Shown here one piece after another: positions 7,597 through 15,494 of a stretch of 44,793 nucleotides of DNA. The translations under genes were made by a program, and so were the position numbers. Position 1 is the first letter of the stretch, and the number at the start of each line of letters is the position of its first letter. Under the pieces are notes generated by a model that was given only the letters and a program-made list of their open reading frames with translations, searched no databases and was not told the DNA's origin. Location of the stretch: the NCBI RefSeq assembly GCF_001435295.1, contig NZ_CM003595.1:1-44793 (forward strand). Reading direction: 5' to 3'. The stretch comes from Psychrobacter sp. P11F6 (lineage in GTDB: Bacteria > Pseudomonadota > Gammaproteobacteria > Pseudomonadales > Moraxellaceae).

Positions 7597-7879
7597 CTAT
7601 CAAATAGACGATTTACCACCACTAACGGCAAAGCAACAAGCGGACTTAGAATATTTAGCAACGCTTAGTGATGACAATATTGATTTATCAGATATTCCAG
7701 AAGTTACGGATTGGTCAAACGCTATCCGTGGCAGTATTAAGCCGCAAGCGTTCTCTGCTGAAGCGAGCGTCATCAACCCAAGTATCATTGCCAAGTTTAA
7801 GGATAGAGCCAAGCAAACAGGTGGTGACTATCAAGAAATGATCAATAATGCGCTAGAAGAATACTTAGCGGATCACTAA
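7583..7879 (+). CDS. brnA: BrnA-family antitoxin
   Basis: A 98-aa protein that follows brnT with a short overlap and a strong AGGAGG ribosome site; the start at 7583 is preferred over an upstream in-frame start at 7520, which lies inside brnT. It has the BrnA layout: a flexible N-terminus (LTAKQQADLEYLATLSDDNI), a toxin-contact stretch, and a C-terminal ribbon-helix-helix (AKFKDRAKQTGGDYQEMINN). BrnA proteins bind BrnT and repress the pair's promoter. Here the toxin is broken, so brnA may survive as a remnant or as an antitoxin against other copies. Confidence 0.85.
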   Translation: MNKVSYQIDDLPPLTAKQQADLEYLATLSDDNIDLSDIPEVTDWSNAIRGSIKPQAFSAEASVINPSIIAKFKDRAKQTGGDYQEMINNALEEYLADH

Positions 7880-7898
7880 CTATAATTTAATGACCGTG

Positions 7899-7925
7899 AC
7901 CTCAAGATCACTTGAGGTTTTTTTA
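7899..7925 (+). terminator. Rho-independent terminator after brnA
   Basis: A perfect 8-bp stem, ACCTCAAG and CTTGAGGT, with a 4-base loop and a run of T. It separates the toxin-antitoxin unit from kfrA. Confidence 0.88.
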
Positions 7926-7935
7926 TATTTTGTAT

Positions 7936-7966
7936 TGTAGTATATTGTAAATTGTATTATACTACA
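7936..7966 (+). promoter_or_regulatory. Inverted repeat upstream of kfrA, probable autoregulatory operator
   Basis: TGTAGTATA (7936-7944) and TATACTACA (7958-7966) are perfect 9-bp inverted arms around 13 very AT-rich bases. It lies about 55 bp before the kfrA start. KfrA-type proteins are known to repress their own promoters through inverted repeats, so this is the likely site. Confidence 0.55.
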
Positions 7967-8020
7967 TACATAATATACAACAATTACATATTTATTCATA
8001 CAAAATTAAGGACGATGATG

Positions 8021-8989
8021 ATGGCCATCACTATTCAGCAAATTCATGCTACTGCCGACCAATTGCAAGAACAAGGAATTAAGCCAACATTAGCTGAGGT
8101 GCGTAAGGCTTTGGGCGGTGGTTCATTCACAACCATCAGTGAGGCGATGAAGTCTTGGCGTCAGGATAACCAAGAAGAAGAGCAGCTCAGACAGGTTGAG
8201 CTACCAAGTGGTATCACTGAGCGCTTACAAGCGCTTGGTGCGGATATGTGGCAGACGGCCATTGATATCGCTAATGATCGCTTGGTGAAAGAGCGTGAGG
8301 CACTAGAGAGTATTAAGGCCAAGGCACAAGCTGAAACAGATGAGGCGCAAGAGGCGGTTAAAACGCTAGAGAGTGAACAAGCCGATTTGTTGGTACAGCT
8401 CGATGAAGTCACAGCAACGGCAGAGGCAGCAGCAATCAGTACAGCTCAAATGACTGCTGAGCGTGATACGCTGTTACAGACGCTCAGTGATACTCAGCAC
8501 GCGCTTGAGCTTGAGCAAGCTAAAACAGATGCAGCCCAAGTGCAACTTGCAGAGCTACACAGCAGCTTTGACCAGCAAGCAAAAGAGCTTAACGTCAACT
8601 TATCAAAAGTGGCCACGCTTGAAGCCACTGCTCATAGCGATAAAGCAGAAATTTCACGTCTGCAAATAGAACTGACCGCGACTAAGGATGAGCTAAAGAA
8701 AGTCACTACTGAACGCAATGAGATAGCGACTGACACAGCAGAGGTTAAAGGGGAGTTAAAGGCCATAATCGCTGAGCGTAACAAACTATCAGGACTCAAC
8801 GATCAGTTGACTCAAACACAGGCTAAGCTTGAAGCTGAGCATAGCGTATTGAATAAACAATATAGCGAGCTATCAAGCCGTCATTTATCAAAGCAGGAAC
8901 AAGTGACTCTGTTACAAGATCAACTTAAGAAAGCACAAGATGCTCTAATACTTATTCAAAACAAAGATAATACTTTGGATGCTGACTAA
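8021..8989 (+). CDS. kfrA: KfrA-like plasmid DNA-binding coiled-coil protein
   Basis: The N-terminal about 60 residues (MAITIQQIHATADQLQEQGI, then KPTLAEVRKALGGGSFTTIS) match the KfrA_N DNA-binding domain. The rest is an almost unbroken alanine/glutamate/glutamine-rich coiled coil, as in KfrA of IncP plasmids, where the protein is a repressor and may help segregation. Three ATG codons stand in a row (8015, 8018, 8021) after an AAGGA site. I chose 8021, which matches the usual family start and spacing. An open frame reaching back to 7952 crosses the operator and is not used. About 322 aa. No parA or parB is visible in the window. Confidence 0.85.
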   Translation: MAITIQQIHATADQLQEQGIKPTLAEVRKALGGGSFTTISEAMKSWRQDNQEEEQLRQVELPSGITERLQALGADMWQTAIDIANDRLVKEREALESIKAKAQAETDEAQEAVKTLESEQADLLVQLDEVTATAEAAAISTAQMTAERDTLLQTLSDTQHALELEQAKTDAAQVQLAELHSSFDQQAKELNVNLSKVATLEATAHSDKAEISRLQIELTATKDELKKVTTERNEIATDTAEVKGELKAIIAERNKLSGLNDQLTQTQAKLEAEHSVLNKQYSELSSRHLSKQEQVTLLQDQLKKAQDALILIQNKDNTLDAD

Positions 8990-9263
8990 ATAAAAGTATT
9001 CGAGGTTTCAGTTTAATTAGGATTTCAAGATAAAGAACAGTTATAAGTTTGGGAGGTAGTTTACCCAAGGCATAGATCTCGTTCTATTCACACTAAGCTT
9101 ATGAATCAACCATGACAATATCGACTCACTGAATAAGTGACTGCTGTATAATAACTATTCTAAATTTTTCTCTGGACTCTTATAGTATATAGCCGAGTGG
9201 GCTATATACTACTTAAATTAGCCTAAGTGAATTTATGCTGATTTTGGAGCCTTGAGCAGATTT

Positions 9264-9332
9264 CAAGGAACACTCACCCTAAAGCGATTATGAGTAGATA
9301 AAATACTCACAATCGCTTTAGTGCATTCCTTG
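9264..9332. repeat. Long two-tier hairpin
   Basis: Inner arms CTAAAGCGATTATGAGTA (9279-9296) and TACTCACAATCGCTTTAG (9304-9321) pair at 17 of 18 positions around a 7-base loop. Outer arms CAAGGAA (9264-9270) and TTCCTTG (9326-9332) extend the structure. No T run follows, so it is not an ordinary terminator. A single-strand origin, primosome site or mobile-element end are possible. Confidence 0.6.
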
Positions 9333-9779
9333 GATTTGATGTGATTAGTCATGCCGACTTCATCGCCCATCGCGTCATCAAGACCGTATCACTGTATCAA
9401 GCTACGGTTGTTAAGATTACGGCTGATAGCACCGCCTAGACACGCTCTTAACCGCTACTGTGCTGTCATACGCTAGCAAGGGCATAAACCCAATATACCG
9501 CTACGATATGCACGAGTAACCACTCATTGCGTTGCTCAATATGTCTAGAACCCCCTGTCGAGAGCTTACCCCTGTGTCAAACGCAGTCGTCGCCGAGGCC
9601 TGCCACCCATTTGACGGGTAACGGGTACAAAGAGAGCAGCACAAGGATGTAACGAGCGAACAAGCAGTTTTTAAAATGTATAGTGAATAAGGTTGATATG
9701 AAAGCAGTTTTTGGATAAAATGCACCTACACGGGCATTTAATGCTGTTCAAATAACGCACTGCGTATGCTTATTTGTTC

Positions 9780-9807
9780 GTTACAGGGTGTTGACGCACT
9801 CTGTAAC
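9780..9807. repeat. 11-bp inverted repeat
   Basis: GTTACAGGGTG (9780-9790) and CACTCTGTAAC (9797-9807), 10 of 11 pairs, six-base spacer. It sits 20 bp before a terminator hairpin. Function unknown. Confidence 0.45.
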
Positions 9808-9827
9808 CGTTAGCTACATTAAAAACT

Positions 9828-9865
9828 AAATGCCTCTAGGAGTCAACTCCCAGAGGCATTTTTTT
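9828..9865 (+). terminator. Rho-independent terminator in a gene-free region
   Basis: AAATGCCTCT-A-GGAG (9828-9842) pairs with CTCC-C-AGAGGCATTT (9847-9861) with one mismatch, followed by T residues. It is a strong terminator with no recognisable gene feeding it, so a small RNA or a lost gene may have been transcribed from upstream. Confidence 0.75.
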
Positions 9866-10029
9866 GTTTAGTCTTTCGATATGACTCTGGTAAATCTTTA
9901 GGTGCTATCATAATCAACTTTCTCAAGTACTTCAAATCGCTTTGAGAGTGTCATAATCTCTCAAAAAACCATCTGAACCGCCTCAGGTTTTCGGAGACTA
10001 AACAGTCTTAGAGAGTACGACGAACTCGG

Positions 10030-10122
10030 GGTGGTTTACCCATACGCTTTGAGCTAAGCCACATCTTCATGAGCGTCGTTTCGTAATTTGTCTTGTAATG
10101 CTAGCAATCCAAAAATTTCTCA
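10030..10122 (-). pseudogene. Remnant of a zntA/cadA P-type ATPase gene
   Basis: This stretch aligns with part of the intact zntA at about 38480-38572, including the shared string CTTCATGAGCGTCGT. The similarity is clear but diverged, and only some 90 bp remain. The ATPase gene must once have run leftward here, as in the intact copy at 37975-40191. It joins directly to the end of a cadR copy, so about 2 kb has been deleted between them. Confidence 0.75.
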
Positions 10123-10209
10123 GTTTTGCGCCAGAAATGTGCAGGTAGTGCACAAGCGGTATCATGTGGCATCTTAAACGCGCTTGCCGATAATTCTTGT
10201 AATGAGTAA
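10123..10209 (+). pseudogene. Remnant of the cadR (MerR-family) regulator gene, C-terminus only
   Basis: In frame this reads RQKCAGSAQAVSCGILNALA then DNSCNE and a stop at 10207-10209. The intact regulator ends RQKCASSAPAVSCGILNALV then DNSCHE. So the last 26 residues are kept, including two metal-binding cysteines, but everything before is gone. The downstream non-coding sequence and the following CHAP gene are also the same as at 40.7 kb. Confidence 0.85.
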
Positions 10210-10277
10210 TGATATCAGTAGTGTCTATTTCTGACTGATCAAATCATGAAAGGTTAAATACACCCTGATGTTAAGCA

Positions 10278-10318
10278 CAAAAAAACCCAGCAATGATAGT
10301 AAGATCACTACTGGGTTG
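10278..10318 (-). terminator. Terminator of the first CHAP-domain gene
   Basis: Read leftward, AACCCAGTAGTGAT pairs with ATCATTGCTGGGTT over 14 positions (two of them G-U), followed by a run of T. It lies 40 bp after the stop of the CHAP gene. The second CHAP gene has an equivalent one. Confidence 0.85.
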
Positions 10319-10357
10319 GAGAAAAGCAATAAATATGTTGTGCTGACTTCTCAGGTC

Positions 10358-11080
10358 TTATTTATCATTCATAGCAAGGTAGATATTACGATCTGATGCG
10401 GATGCGTCATCCACATATTTTGAATCACGCCATGTCGTATAAGCATAGACACCACTGTATGGGCTGATACTGTTCTGACGGAAGTCAGAAATCCAATCTG
10501 TACCATCGAAAATTTGAATATGGCCATGTGGACGCTTTGATGAGCGATCATAGACAATAACATCACCTACTTGGGTTGGCATATCATTGCTGATTTTGCT
10601 GAAACCTGCTTTATCAAGTGTGCCACGAGTAGCGTACTGATAGGCTGAAGGATTTGGAGTGAACTCATAACCAGCTGATTGTAGTGCTTTACGTACGTAA
10701 CGGGCACAGTATCCAGAGCTGCTAGATAGAGCCACTCGTGAAGCGCGAGCAGCAGCGATAGCGGGTGCTGAATTGCTATCAGGGATAGTATTGACTTGCT
10801 GCTGTTGTCTTTCAGCATATAAGCGGCTACTTGATAACGAAAGCTGTTTCTCTTTTTGTTGAGCCTGCGCACTTAAGTTGCTAATTGCTTGACTGATTTC
10901 ATCATTGCTAGAAACATAAGCACCACTTTTGGTGCTATAAATATTTTTTGACGAACTGTAGTTTGATGCCGCAGAAATATTGGTTATATTATTACTTGTT
11001 TGAAAGGTCGTTACAGCAGCAGTACTCGTTTGTGCTATGCCCATACCCAGTACTGACAAAATCAATAAGGCCTGTTTCAT
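10358..11080 (-). CDS. Secreted CHAP-domain protein (copy 1)
   Basis: An exported protein with a signal peptide (MKQALLILSVLGMGIAQTST), a Ser/Gln-rich linker and a C-terminal CHAP domain. CHAP domains are Cys/His peptidases or amidases, often acting on peptidoglycan. The Cys lies in GYCARYVRKAL (Cys125) and the His in RPHGHIQIFDG (about His185/187). The open frame extends 19 codons upstream (11137), but the signal peptide fixes the start at 11080. The copy at 40893-41615 is about 91% identical by my count, with nearly all changes in the linker. The partner regulator and ATPase next to it are destroyed here. The substrate is unknown, and a link to metal stress is only contextual. Confidence 0.85.
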   Translation of the reverse strand: MKQALLILSVLGMGIAQTSTAAVTTFQTSNNITNISAASNYSSSKNIYSTKSGAYVSSNDEISQAISNLSAQAQQKEKQLSLSSSRLYAERQQQQVNTIPDSNSAPAIAAARASRVALSSSSGYCARYVRKALQSAGYEFTPNPSAYQYATRGTLDKAGFSKISNDMPTQVGDVIVYDRSSKRPHGHIQIFDGTDWISDFRQNSISPYSGVYAYTTWRDSKYVDDASASDRNIYLAMNDK

Positions 11081-11431
11081 AAATCTAATACCTACGGTTA
11101 ATTCAAAATGGTCTGTTGTCCATAACAGAGCAGTCAATTAAATCTCAACAACTCAAGAATATACACATTGTGGTGACTAATAATTATGCTGCAAACCCTT
11201 ATTCCATAGGCGGCCGGCATTATCAACGATTTCGCTAAAACCTTATAAATTTATTGGAAGTCAAACTGTTAGCCAAAACACAAATCGGACTTTAGCATAG
11301 GCTGTAAAGCATGTCATCACTAATAAAAATCTGATAAAAGCTCTTTTTAAGCTTATAAAATGATAAAAAATACCTATTTTATAATGTAATTTCGTGTAAC
11401 ATTTATAGAATATAGCTGACCAACCTGACAA
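11081..11431 (-). promoter_or_regulatory. Promoter and long conserved leader of CHAP copy 1
   Basis: Leftward promoter: TTGTCA (11426-11431), 18-bp spacer, TATAAA (11402-11407). Transcription would begin near 11395, leaving a leader of about 315 bases before the start codon. The other CHAP gene has the same promoter and a similar leader of about 318 bases. Blocks of the leader are conserved between copies, for example around 11081-11117 and the stretch including ACTTTAGCATAGGCTGT near 11290-11308, while the spacers diverge. Confidence 0.5.
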
Positions 11432-11455
11432 CAATATCTCCTGTTTGATAAGCAG

Positions 11456-11512
11456 AAAAAAACGTTTGAGGATTAAATCCTTAATTTAGATTTAATCCTC
11501 AAACGTTTTTTT
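11456..11512. terminator. Perfect 24-bp hairpin, bidirectional terminator (copy 1)
   Basis: Arms 11456-11479 and 11489-11512 are perfectly complementary over 24 bp (core ACGTTTGAGGATTAAATC) around a 9-base loop, with T runs on both strands. It lies upstream of the CHAP promoter. It resembles a bidirectional terminator but is unusually long. A second version stands at the same relative place in the other copy. Confidence 0.75.
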
Positions 11513-11892
11513 AGTGGGTGAAGTAATTATGCTATATAGGGTTTAACCAATTATTAAAATAATATACTAATTTATAGTGTCAATATGAATTTTAATTCGC
11601 TAAGGAACTATGTAATCTTACGTAATTGTTGCGATACATCATGTAGTTCCTTGTATTAATTTCTAAGAAATTGGTTATTTTAAAGACAGATAACATCTAA
11701 AATAGGTTACATTGACATAAAAAGTTACATATCCAAATTTGTTTTTAGCTTTTGAAGTTCCACTATCTGATGAAAAAATTAGGTTTAGGAATAAAAATCC
11801 TTGTACTAACATAGGTATTAATTCTGCAAATGGAATGTATCTTGTTAGAACTGCATTTATATTTATTTGTTCATGCACCTCGACACTTATTT
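11513..11892. other. Intergenic stretch between CHAP copy 1 and lgt
   Basis: No gene is convincing here. The first two thirds still resemble 42049-42330, so the duplicated block continues to about 11790. There is a 9-bp inverted repeat (AAGGAACTA near 11602 and TAGTTCCTT near 11645) that is not conserved in the other copy. Confidence 0.5.
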
Positions 11893-12777
11893 CTAATATG
11901 CAGACTGCTTACCCCAATCATAAATACCGCGTTTGTAAGCATAAATCAGCATGATTAAGCCGGCGATAATCATCGGCGCGCTTAAGATTTGACCTTTGGT
12001 CATCCAACCTAATAATATGAATCCTTGGTCAGCATCTGGCTGGCGGAAGAATTCAATGATAAAGCGGCTGATGCCATAGCCTAGTAAGAATACAGCGGAG
12101 GCGGCCATACGTGGACGTGGTTTTGATGAATACCACCATAAGAATATAAATAGCAGCAGACCTTCGGCAAAGGCTTCATATAGCTGTGATGGATGACGAG
12201 GCAATATGTATTGACCATTGACTTCAATCATCAATTCTTGCAATTGTGGATTGCTCTGTAATTGCTCCATATCAAACGCCGCGGCTTGCGGAAAGTAGGT
12301 CAGCCAGTTATAGCCACCGTCTGAGACGCGACCCCATAATTCGCCATTGATATAGTTGCCGATACGCCCAAACAGTAAGCCGGTTGGTACACAAGGAACG
12401 ATAAAATCGAATACTTGAAAGGTAGTCTTTTTATATTTACGGGCAAAGAACCACATACCTAGCATGACGCCGATAAAGCCGCCGTGGAAAGACATACCGC
12501 CTTCCCAGACTTTTAATATATAGGCAGGGTTTTGGAGTAATTCACCGAACTGATAAAACAGCACATAGCCAATACGACCGCCTAAGATGACACCAAGCGC
12601 GCCATAAAAGACTAAGTCAGAGACCATGTCGGTGGTCCAATTGTCGCGTTTGGTACTGCGATACCAAGCCAAACCGTAAGCGGCAGCAAAGGCTAGCAAA
12701 TACATTAGCCCATACCAGTGCACTTCCAATGGACCCAAGGAAAGCGCTACGGGATCATACTGAGGATGAATCATCAT
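11893..12777 (-). CDS. lgt: Prolipoprotein diacylglyceryl transferase Lgt
   Basis: An inner-membrane enzyme that moves diacylglycerol from phosphatidylglycerol to the lipobox cysteine, the first step of lipoprotein maturation. At 294 aa it is full length and has about seven membrane segments. The signature GRIGNYINGELWGR is present, with the catalytic region GGMSFHGGFIG and the essential-arginine area ILGGRIGYV. Two ATG codons stand side by side at the start (12777 and 12774). It lies 183 bp behind copS on the same strand. Chromosomal lgt genes commonly sit beside thyA; here there is none, so this is probably an extra copy linked to copper resistance. The element also carries lspA and lnt. 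Confidence 0.95.
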   Translation of the reverse strand: MMIHPQYDPVALSLGPLEVHWYGLMYLLAFAAAYGLAWYRSTKRDNWTTDMVSDLVFYGALGVILGGRIGYVLFYQFGELLQNPAYILKVWEGGMSFHGGFIGVMLGMWFFARKYKKTTFQVFDFIVPCVPTGLLFGRIGNYINGELWGRVSDGGYNWLTYFPQAAAFDMEQLQSNPQLQELMIEVNGQYILPRHPSQLYEAFAEGLLLFIFLWWYSSKPRPRMAASAVFLLGYGISRFIIEFFRQPDADQGFILLGWMTKGQILSAPMIIAGLIMLIYAYKRGIYDWGKQSAY

Positions 12778-12960
12778 AAAGGCATCATAATTATTGGTAA
12801 TAGAATGTATGAAATAGGCTTATATAAGAAATTTTTTGTCCAACAATTGAAAAGTACAACTATCGCAAGTCAGAATCTCATCTTATGGATAGAGAGACCT
12901 TCCAAGTAAACTCGCCTTCGATCTAATCTGAGCGGTTCATAGACAGTATGAAGGTATTTA

Positions 12961-14433
12961 CTACCTGGCAATCAACAACTTTACAGCAACCTCAAAAAGA
13001 CACTCATCTTTGATAGTAATACTAACTTTGCCATTATGAGCATTGGCGATAGCTTGCACAATAGATAAGCCTAAGCCTGTTCCTGAATGCATCGTATTCG
13101 TTTTATCATGACGATAGAATCGCTCAAACAGTTTATCGGCTTCAATCTGATTTAATGGTTTGTCTAGACGGTTGGTCATAGTTATTCTTAACCAGAGCTG
13201 CTCTGGGGATTGAATATCGTCTTTTGGCGCATTAAGCGAGGTGCTTGAAGTGAGGACAGTAGCGGATATCATAATAGTGCTATTACTAGCCGCATAATAA
13301 ATCGCATTTGACATCAGGTTGGCAAACAGCCGTTGCAATAAGCCTTTATCACCTAGTACTGTTTTAAAATCACCCGATTTTTCAAAGATTATCTCACGAT
13401 CCTCAGCAATCATCTCATAATAATCTATAAGCTTTGTGATCAAGCTCTCTATATCGACATGACTGATTTGCGAATCACTCAGCTCTTTTTGAGTTTTTGC
13501 CAGTAATAACATATCGTTAATCATGGCGGATAACTGCTTTAACGTATCATGCTGATGATGCAATTGCTCAATGTATTCGTCGCTTTCTCTTGGCTTAGTT
13601 AACATGACTTGCGTTTGCGTACTCAGCGTCGCTATTGGCGTACGTAGCTCATGGGCGATATTGTCTGAAAACCGTGATAATGATTCAAAGTTACTTTCAA
13701 GCTTGACCATCATAGAATTATAAGACTCCGTTAGTGGACGTAATTCTAACGGCATATCGCCAACCACAATTCTTTCATCTAACCTTTGAAGATTAATGCC
13801 TTTCATCTTTTGTACGATAGTAGCTAGGGGAGCAAAACCCCAGTGTACACTTAGTGCTGCTACTGAAACCAATAATAAGGTAATGGCGATAAGTATCAAG
13901 CTCAGCTGGCGATTAAACTGGATAAGATATTGATTATGCACATCGATAGGTAGAGCAATAAATGCCAAAACCTCTTGATGTGTAATGATAATGGCTCGGT
14001 AATGCCTATTATTTATCTTGATCATAAACTGCTGATCGCGATAGTCCTGCAATAGTTGTAACAAGCTAAAATCTGCCGGTAGATCATTGATGAAATTACT
14101 GGGATCGCTGGATAATAATTTGCCATTTTTATCTGATACTAAGGTTTTTAAATCATAATCCAGCCAAGAAGAATGTAGATGATTGGCATCAATTAGCGCT
14201 TGCGACTTTGATACTGTGAATGGTTCTATGTGATCTTCCAAACTAACCATACGTTTGCGCAGGTTAAAAGCTGCATGAGTAAGGATTTCTGAGTCCATTT
14301 GCTCAAAGTGTCCACTCACAGAGCGCTGAACCCATGCGTAGATAATAACCTGAGAGATAATAACGAACAATGTCAGTAAAAAAATAGTTCGCCATAACAG
14401 TGACCAACGCCGATTCTTAGATTTATGTCTCAT
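12961..14433 (-). CDS. copS: Copper-type sensor histidine kinase CopS/CusS
   Basis: A 490-aa membrane kinase of the heavy-metal sensor family. Membrane segment one is at about residues 13-34, then a periplasmic sensor domain of about 140 residues, membrane segment two at about 176-197, and HAMP. The phospho-accepting histidine is His261 in SDNIAHELRTPIATL. The N box reads QRLFANLMSNAIYYA and the G2 box GTGLGLSIVQAIANAHNGK. It overlaps copR by 11 bp, so the two are translationally coupled. It would sense periplasmic copper or silver and phosphorylate CopR. The copper assignment rests on the divergent copper genes. Confidence 0.93.
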   Translation of the reverse strand: MRHKSKNRRWSLLWRTIFLLTLFVIISQVIIYAWVQRSVSGHFEQMDSEILTHAAFNLRKRMVSLEDHIEPFTVSKSQALIDANHLHSSWLDYDLKTLVSDKNGKLLSSDPSNFINDLPADFSLLQLLQDYRDQQFMIKINNRHYRAIIITHQEVLAFIALPIDVHNQYLIQFNRQLSLILIAITLLLVSVAALSVHWGFAPLATIVQKMKGINLQRLDERIVVGDMPLELRPLTESYNSMMVKLESNFESLSRFSDNIAHELRTPIATLSTQTQVMLTKPRESDEYIEQLHHQHDTLKQLSAMINDMLLLAKTQKELSDSQISHVDIESLITKLIDYYEMIAEDREIIFEKSGDFKTVLGDKGLLQRLFANLMSNAIYYAASNSTIMISATVLTSSTSLNAPKDDIQSPEQLWLRITMTNRLDKPLNQIEADKLFERFYRHDKTNTMHSGTGLGLSIVQAIANAHNGKVSITIKDECLFEVAVKLLIAR

Positions 14434-15169
14434 TTGATGTCAGACTGTCTTTATTAATACTATCGTCGCCCATGCCACTATCCACGTCGACAGCCAGTGG
14501 CTCTAACTTGTAGCCCATTCCGCGTACCGTATGAATCAGCTTTATATCAAATCCATCATCAATTTTTATCCGCAAGCGCCTTATAGCCACGTCAATGACA
14601 TTCGTATCACTCTCAAAGTTTATATCCCATACTTGCGAGGCGATCACAGTGCGCGGCAGTACCTCACCTTGACGTTCTAAGAAAAGTTGTAATAAAGCAA
14701 ACTCTTTAGCAGTCAATTTTATATTAGTGTTGCCTCTATGAACGGTGCGTTTGGCAATATCCATTTTCAGATCAGCTATGTGTATGACCGAGCTTTTATA
14801 ATCAGATTGATTGGCACGGCGCAATAGGCTTTTTATTCTAACAATCAGTTCAGCAAAAGCAAAAGGCTTGGTCAGATAATCATCGCCACCAATTTCAATA
14901 CCTTTGATCCGATCGCTTAAATCATCTTTAGCCGTTAAAAATAAAACTGGCGTATGCTTTCCAGCAGCTCGGTAGCGCTGTACCAACTCAAAGCCACTGA
15001 CGTCAGGTAGCATGACATCCATCAAAACCACACTAAAATCTTCAGTCATTAACGCATGATAGCCATCTAAACCTGTCATGTGATGATCCACGATGAAACC
15101 GGCCTCAGTTAAGCCTTTCTTAATATATTCTCCAAGGTTTTTCTCATCTTCTACTAACAGTACTTTCAT
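14423..15169 (-). CDS. copR: OmpR-family response regulator CopR/CusR
   Basis: A 248-aa regulator with a receiver domain (phospho-acceptor Asp51 in VVLMDVMLPDVSGF; switch residues in LFLTAKDD) and a C-terminal winged helix ending in DVAIRRLRIKIDDGFDIKLI and the typical HTVRGMGYKLE. A 20-residue Asp/Ser-rich tail follows, slightly longer than in CusR. It is divergent from the copper genes, and paired TGACA-type repeats in the shared intergenic region are its probable binding sites. Confidence 0.94.
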   Translation of the reverse strand: MKVLLVEDEKNLGEYIKKGLTEAGFIVDHHMTGLDGYHALMTEDFSVVLMDVMLPDVSGFELVQRYRAAGKHTPVLFLTAKDDLSDRIKGIEIGGDDYLTKPFAFAELIVRIKSLLRRANQSDYKSSVIHIADLKMDIAKRTVHRGNTNIKLTAKEFALLQLFLERQGEVLPRTVIASQVWDINFESDTNVIDVAIRRLRIKIDDGFDIKLIHTVRGMGYKLEPLAVDVDSGMGDDSINKDSLTSNET

Positions 15170-15306
15170 CGTTGCTTACCTTTATATCATTATAGTTGTC
15201 AACAGCGTATCACTAACATTGTTAGCTTATCAGCCATATATTTATCAGGAACCCTTGTTATAACAGTGTTCTTTGGATAGAGACAGATGCTGGTATTTGG
15301 TTTTAA

Positions 15307-15374
15307 TGACAAGAAGATGACAATATTATGCTGTTCCTAACGAACATGTAATATCCGTGTCATCTAGCTGTCAG
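15307..15374. promoter_or_regulatory. Probable CopR binding sites between copR and the copper operon
   Basis: TGACAA occurs twice at 15307-15312 and 15318-15323, 11 bp apart. On the opposite strand the same core occurs as TGTCAT (15358-15363) and TGTCAG (15369-15374), again 11 bp apart. OmpR-family regulators bind direct repeats about one helical turn apart. The two pairs face each other, fitting control of both divergent units. Confidence 0.65.
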
Positions 15375-15494
15375 CCACCATTTAGTATTCTAAATCAACG
15401 CCGCATATTGGCTTGTCTCTGATACAGACTGCCTCTACGAGTAAAGCAATTATCCTACTTAAACAGTTTGTTATTTATCTTTAAAGGGTCTTAT

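Larger units (their letters stand above)
8990..10029. other. Long stretch without recognisable genes
   Basis: I find no convincing gene on either strand here. Short frames exist but lack ribosome sites and family similarity. One frame from 9302 to about 9430 reads FLGFDVISHADFIAHRVIKT and then stops; it may be a fragment of an unknown gene. The stretch does hold strong secondary structures, listed separately (9264-9332, 9780-9807, 9828-9865), and ends in the degraded zntA/cadR remnant. Confidence 0.6.

Noticed and set aside
9501..9725. Leftward 74-aa frame in the gene-free kilobase
   Set aside because: No ribosome site, no promoter, no recognisable domain, low-complexity Ser/Cys content.
9740..9810. 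Possible Xer/pdif site (XerC/XerD arms), as found in Acinetobacter plasmids
   Set aside because: No stretch matches both 11-bp arms with a 6-bp centre; only partial resemblance.
11739..11954. Rightward 71-aa frame before lgt
   Set aside because: Overlaps the lgt 3' end and has no similarity or ribosome site.
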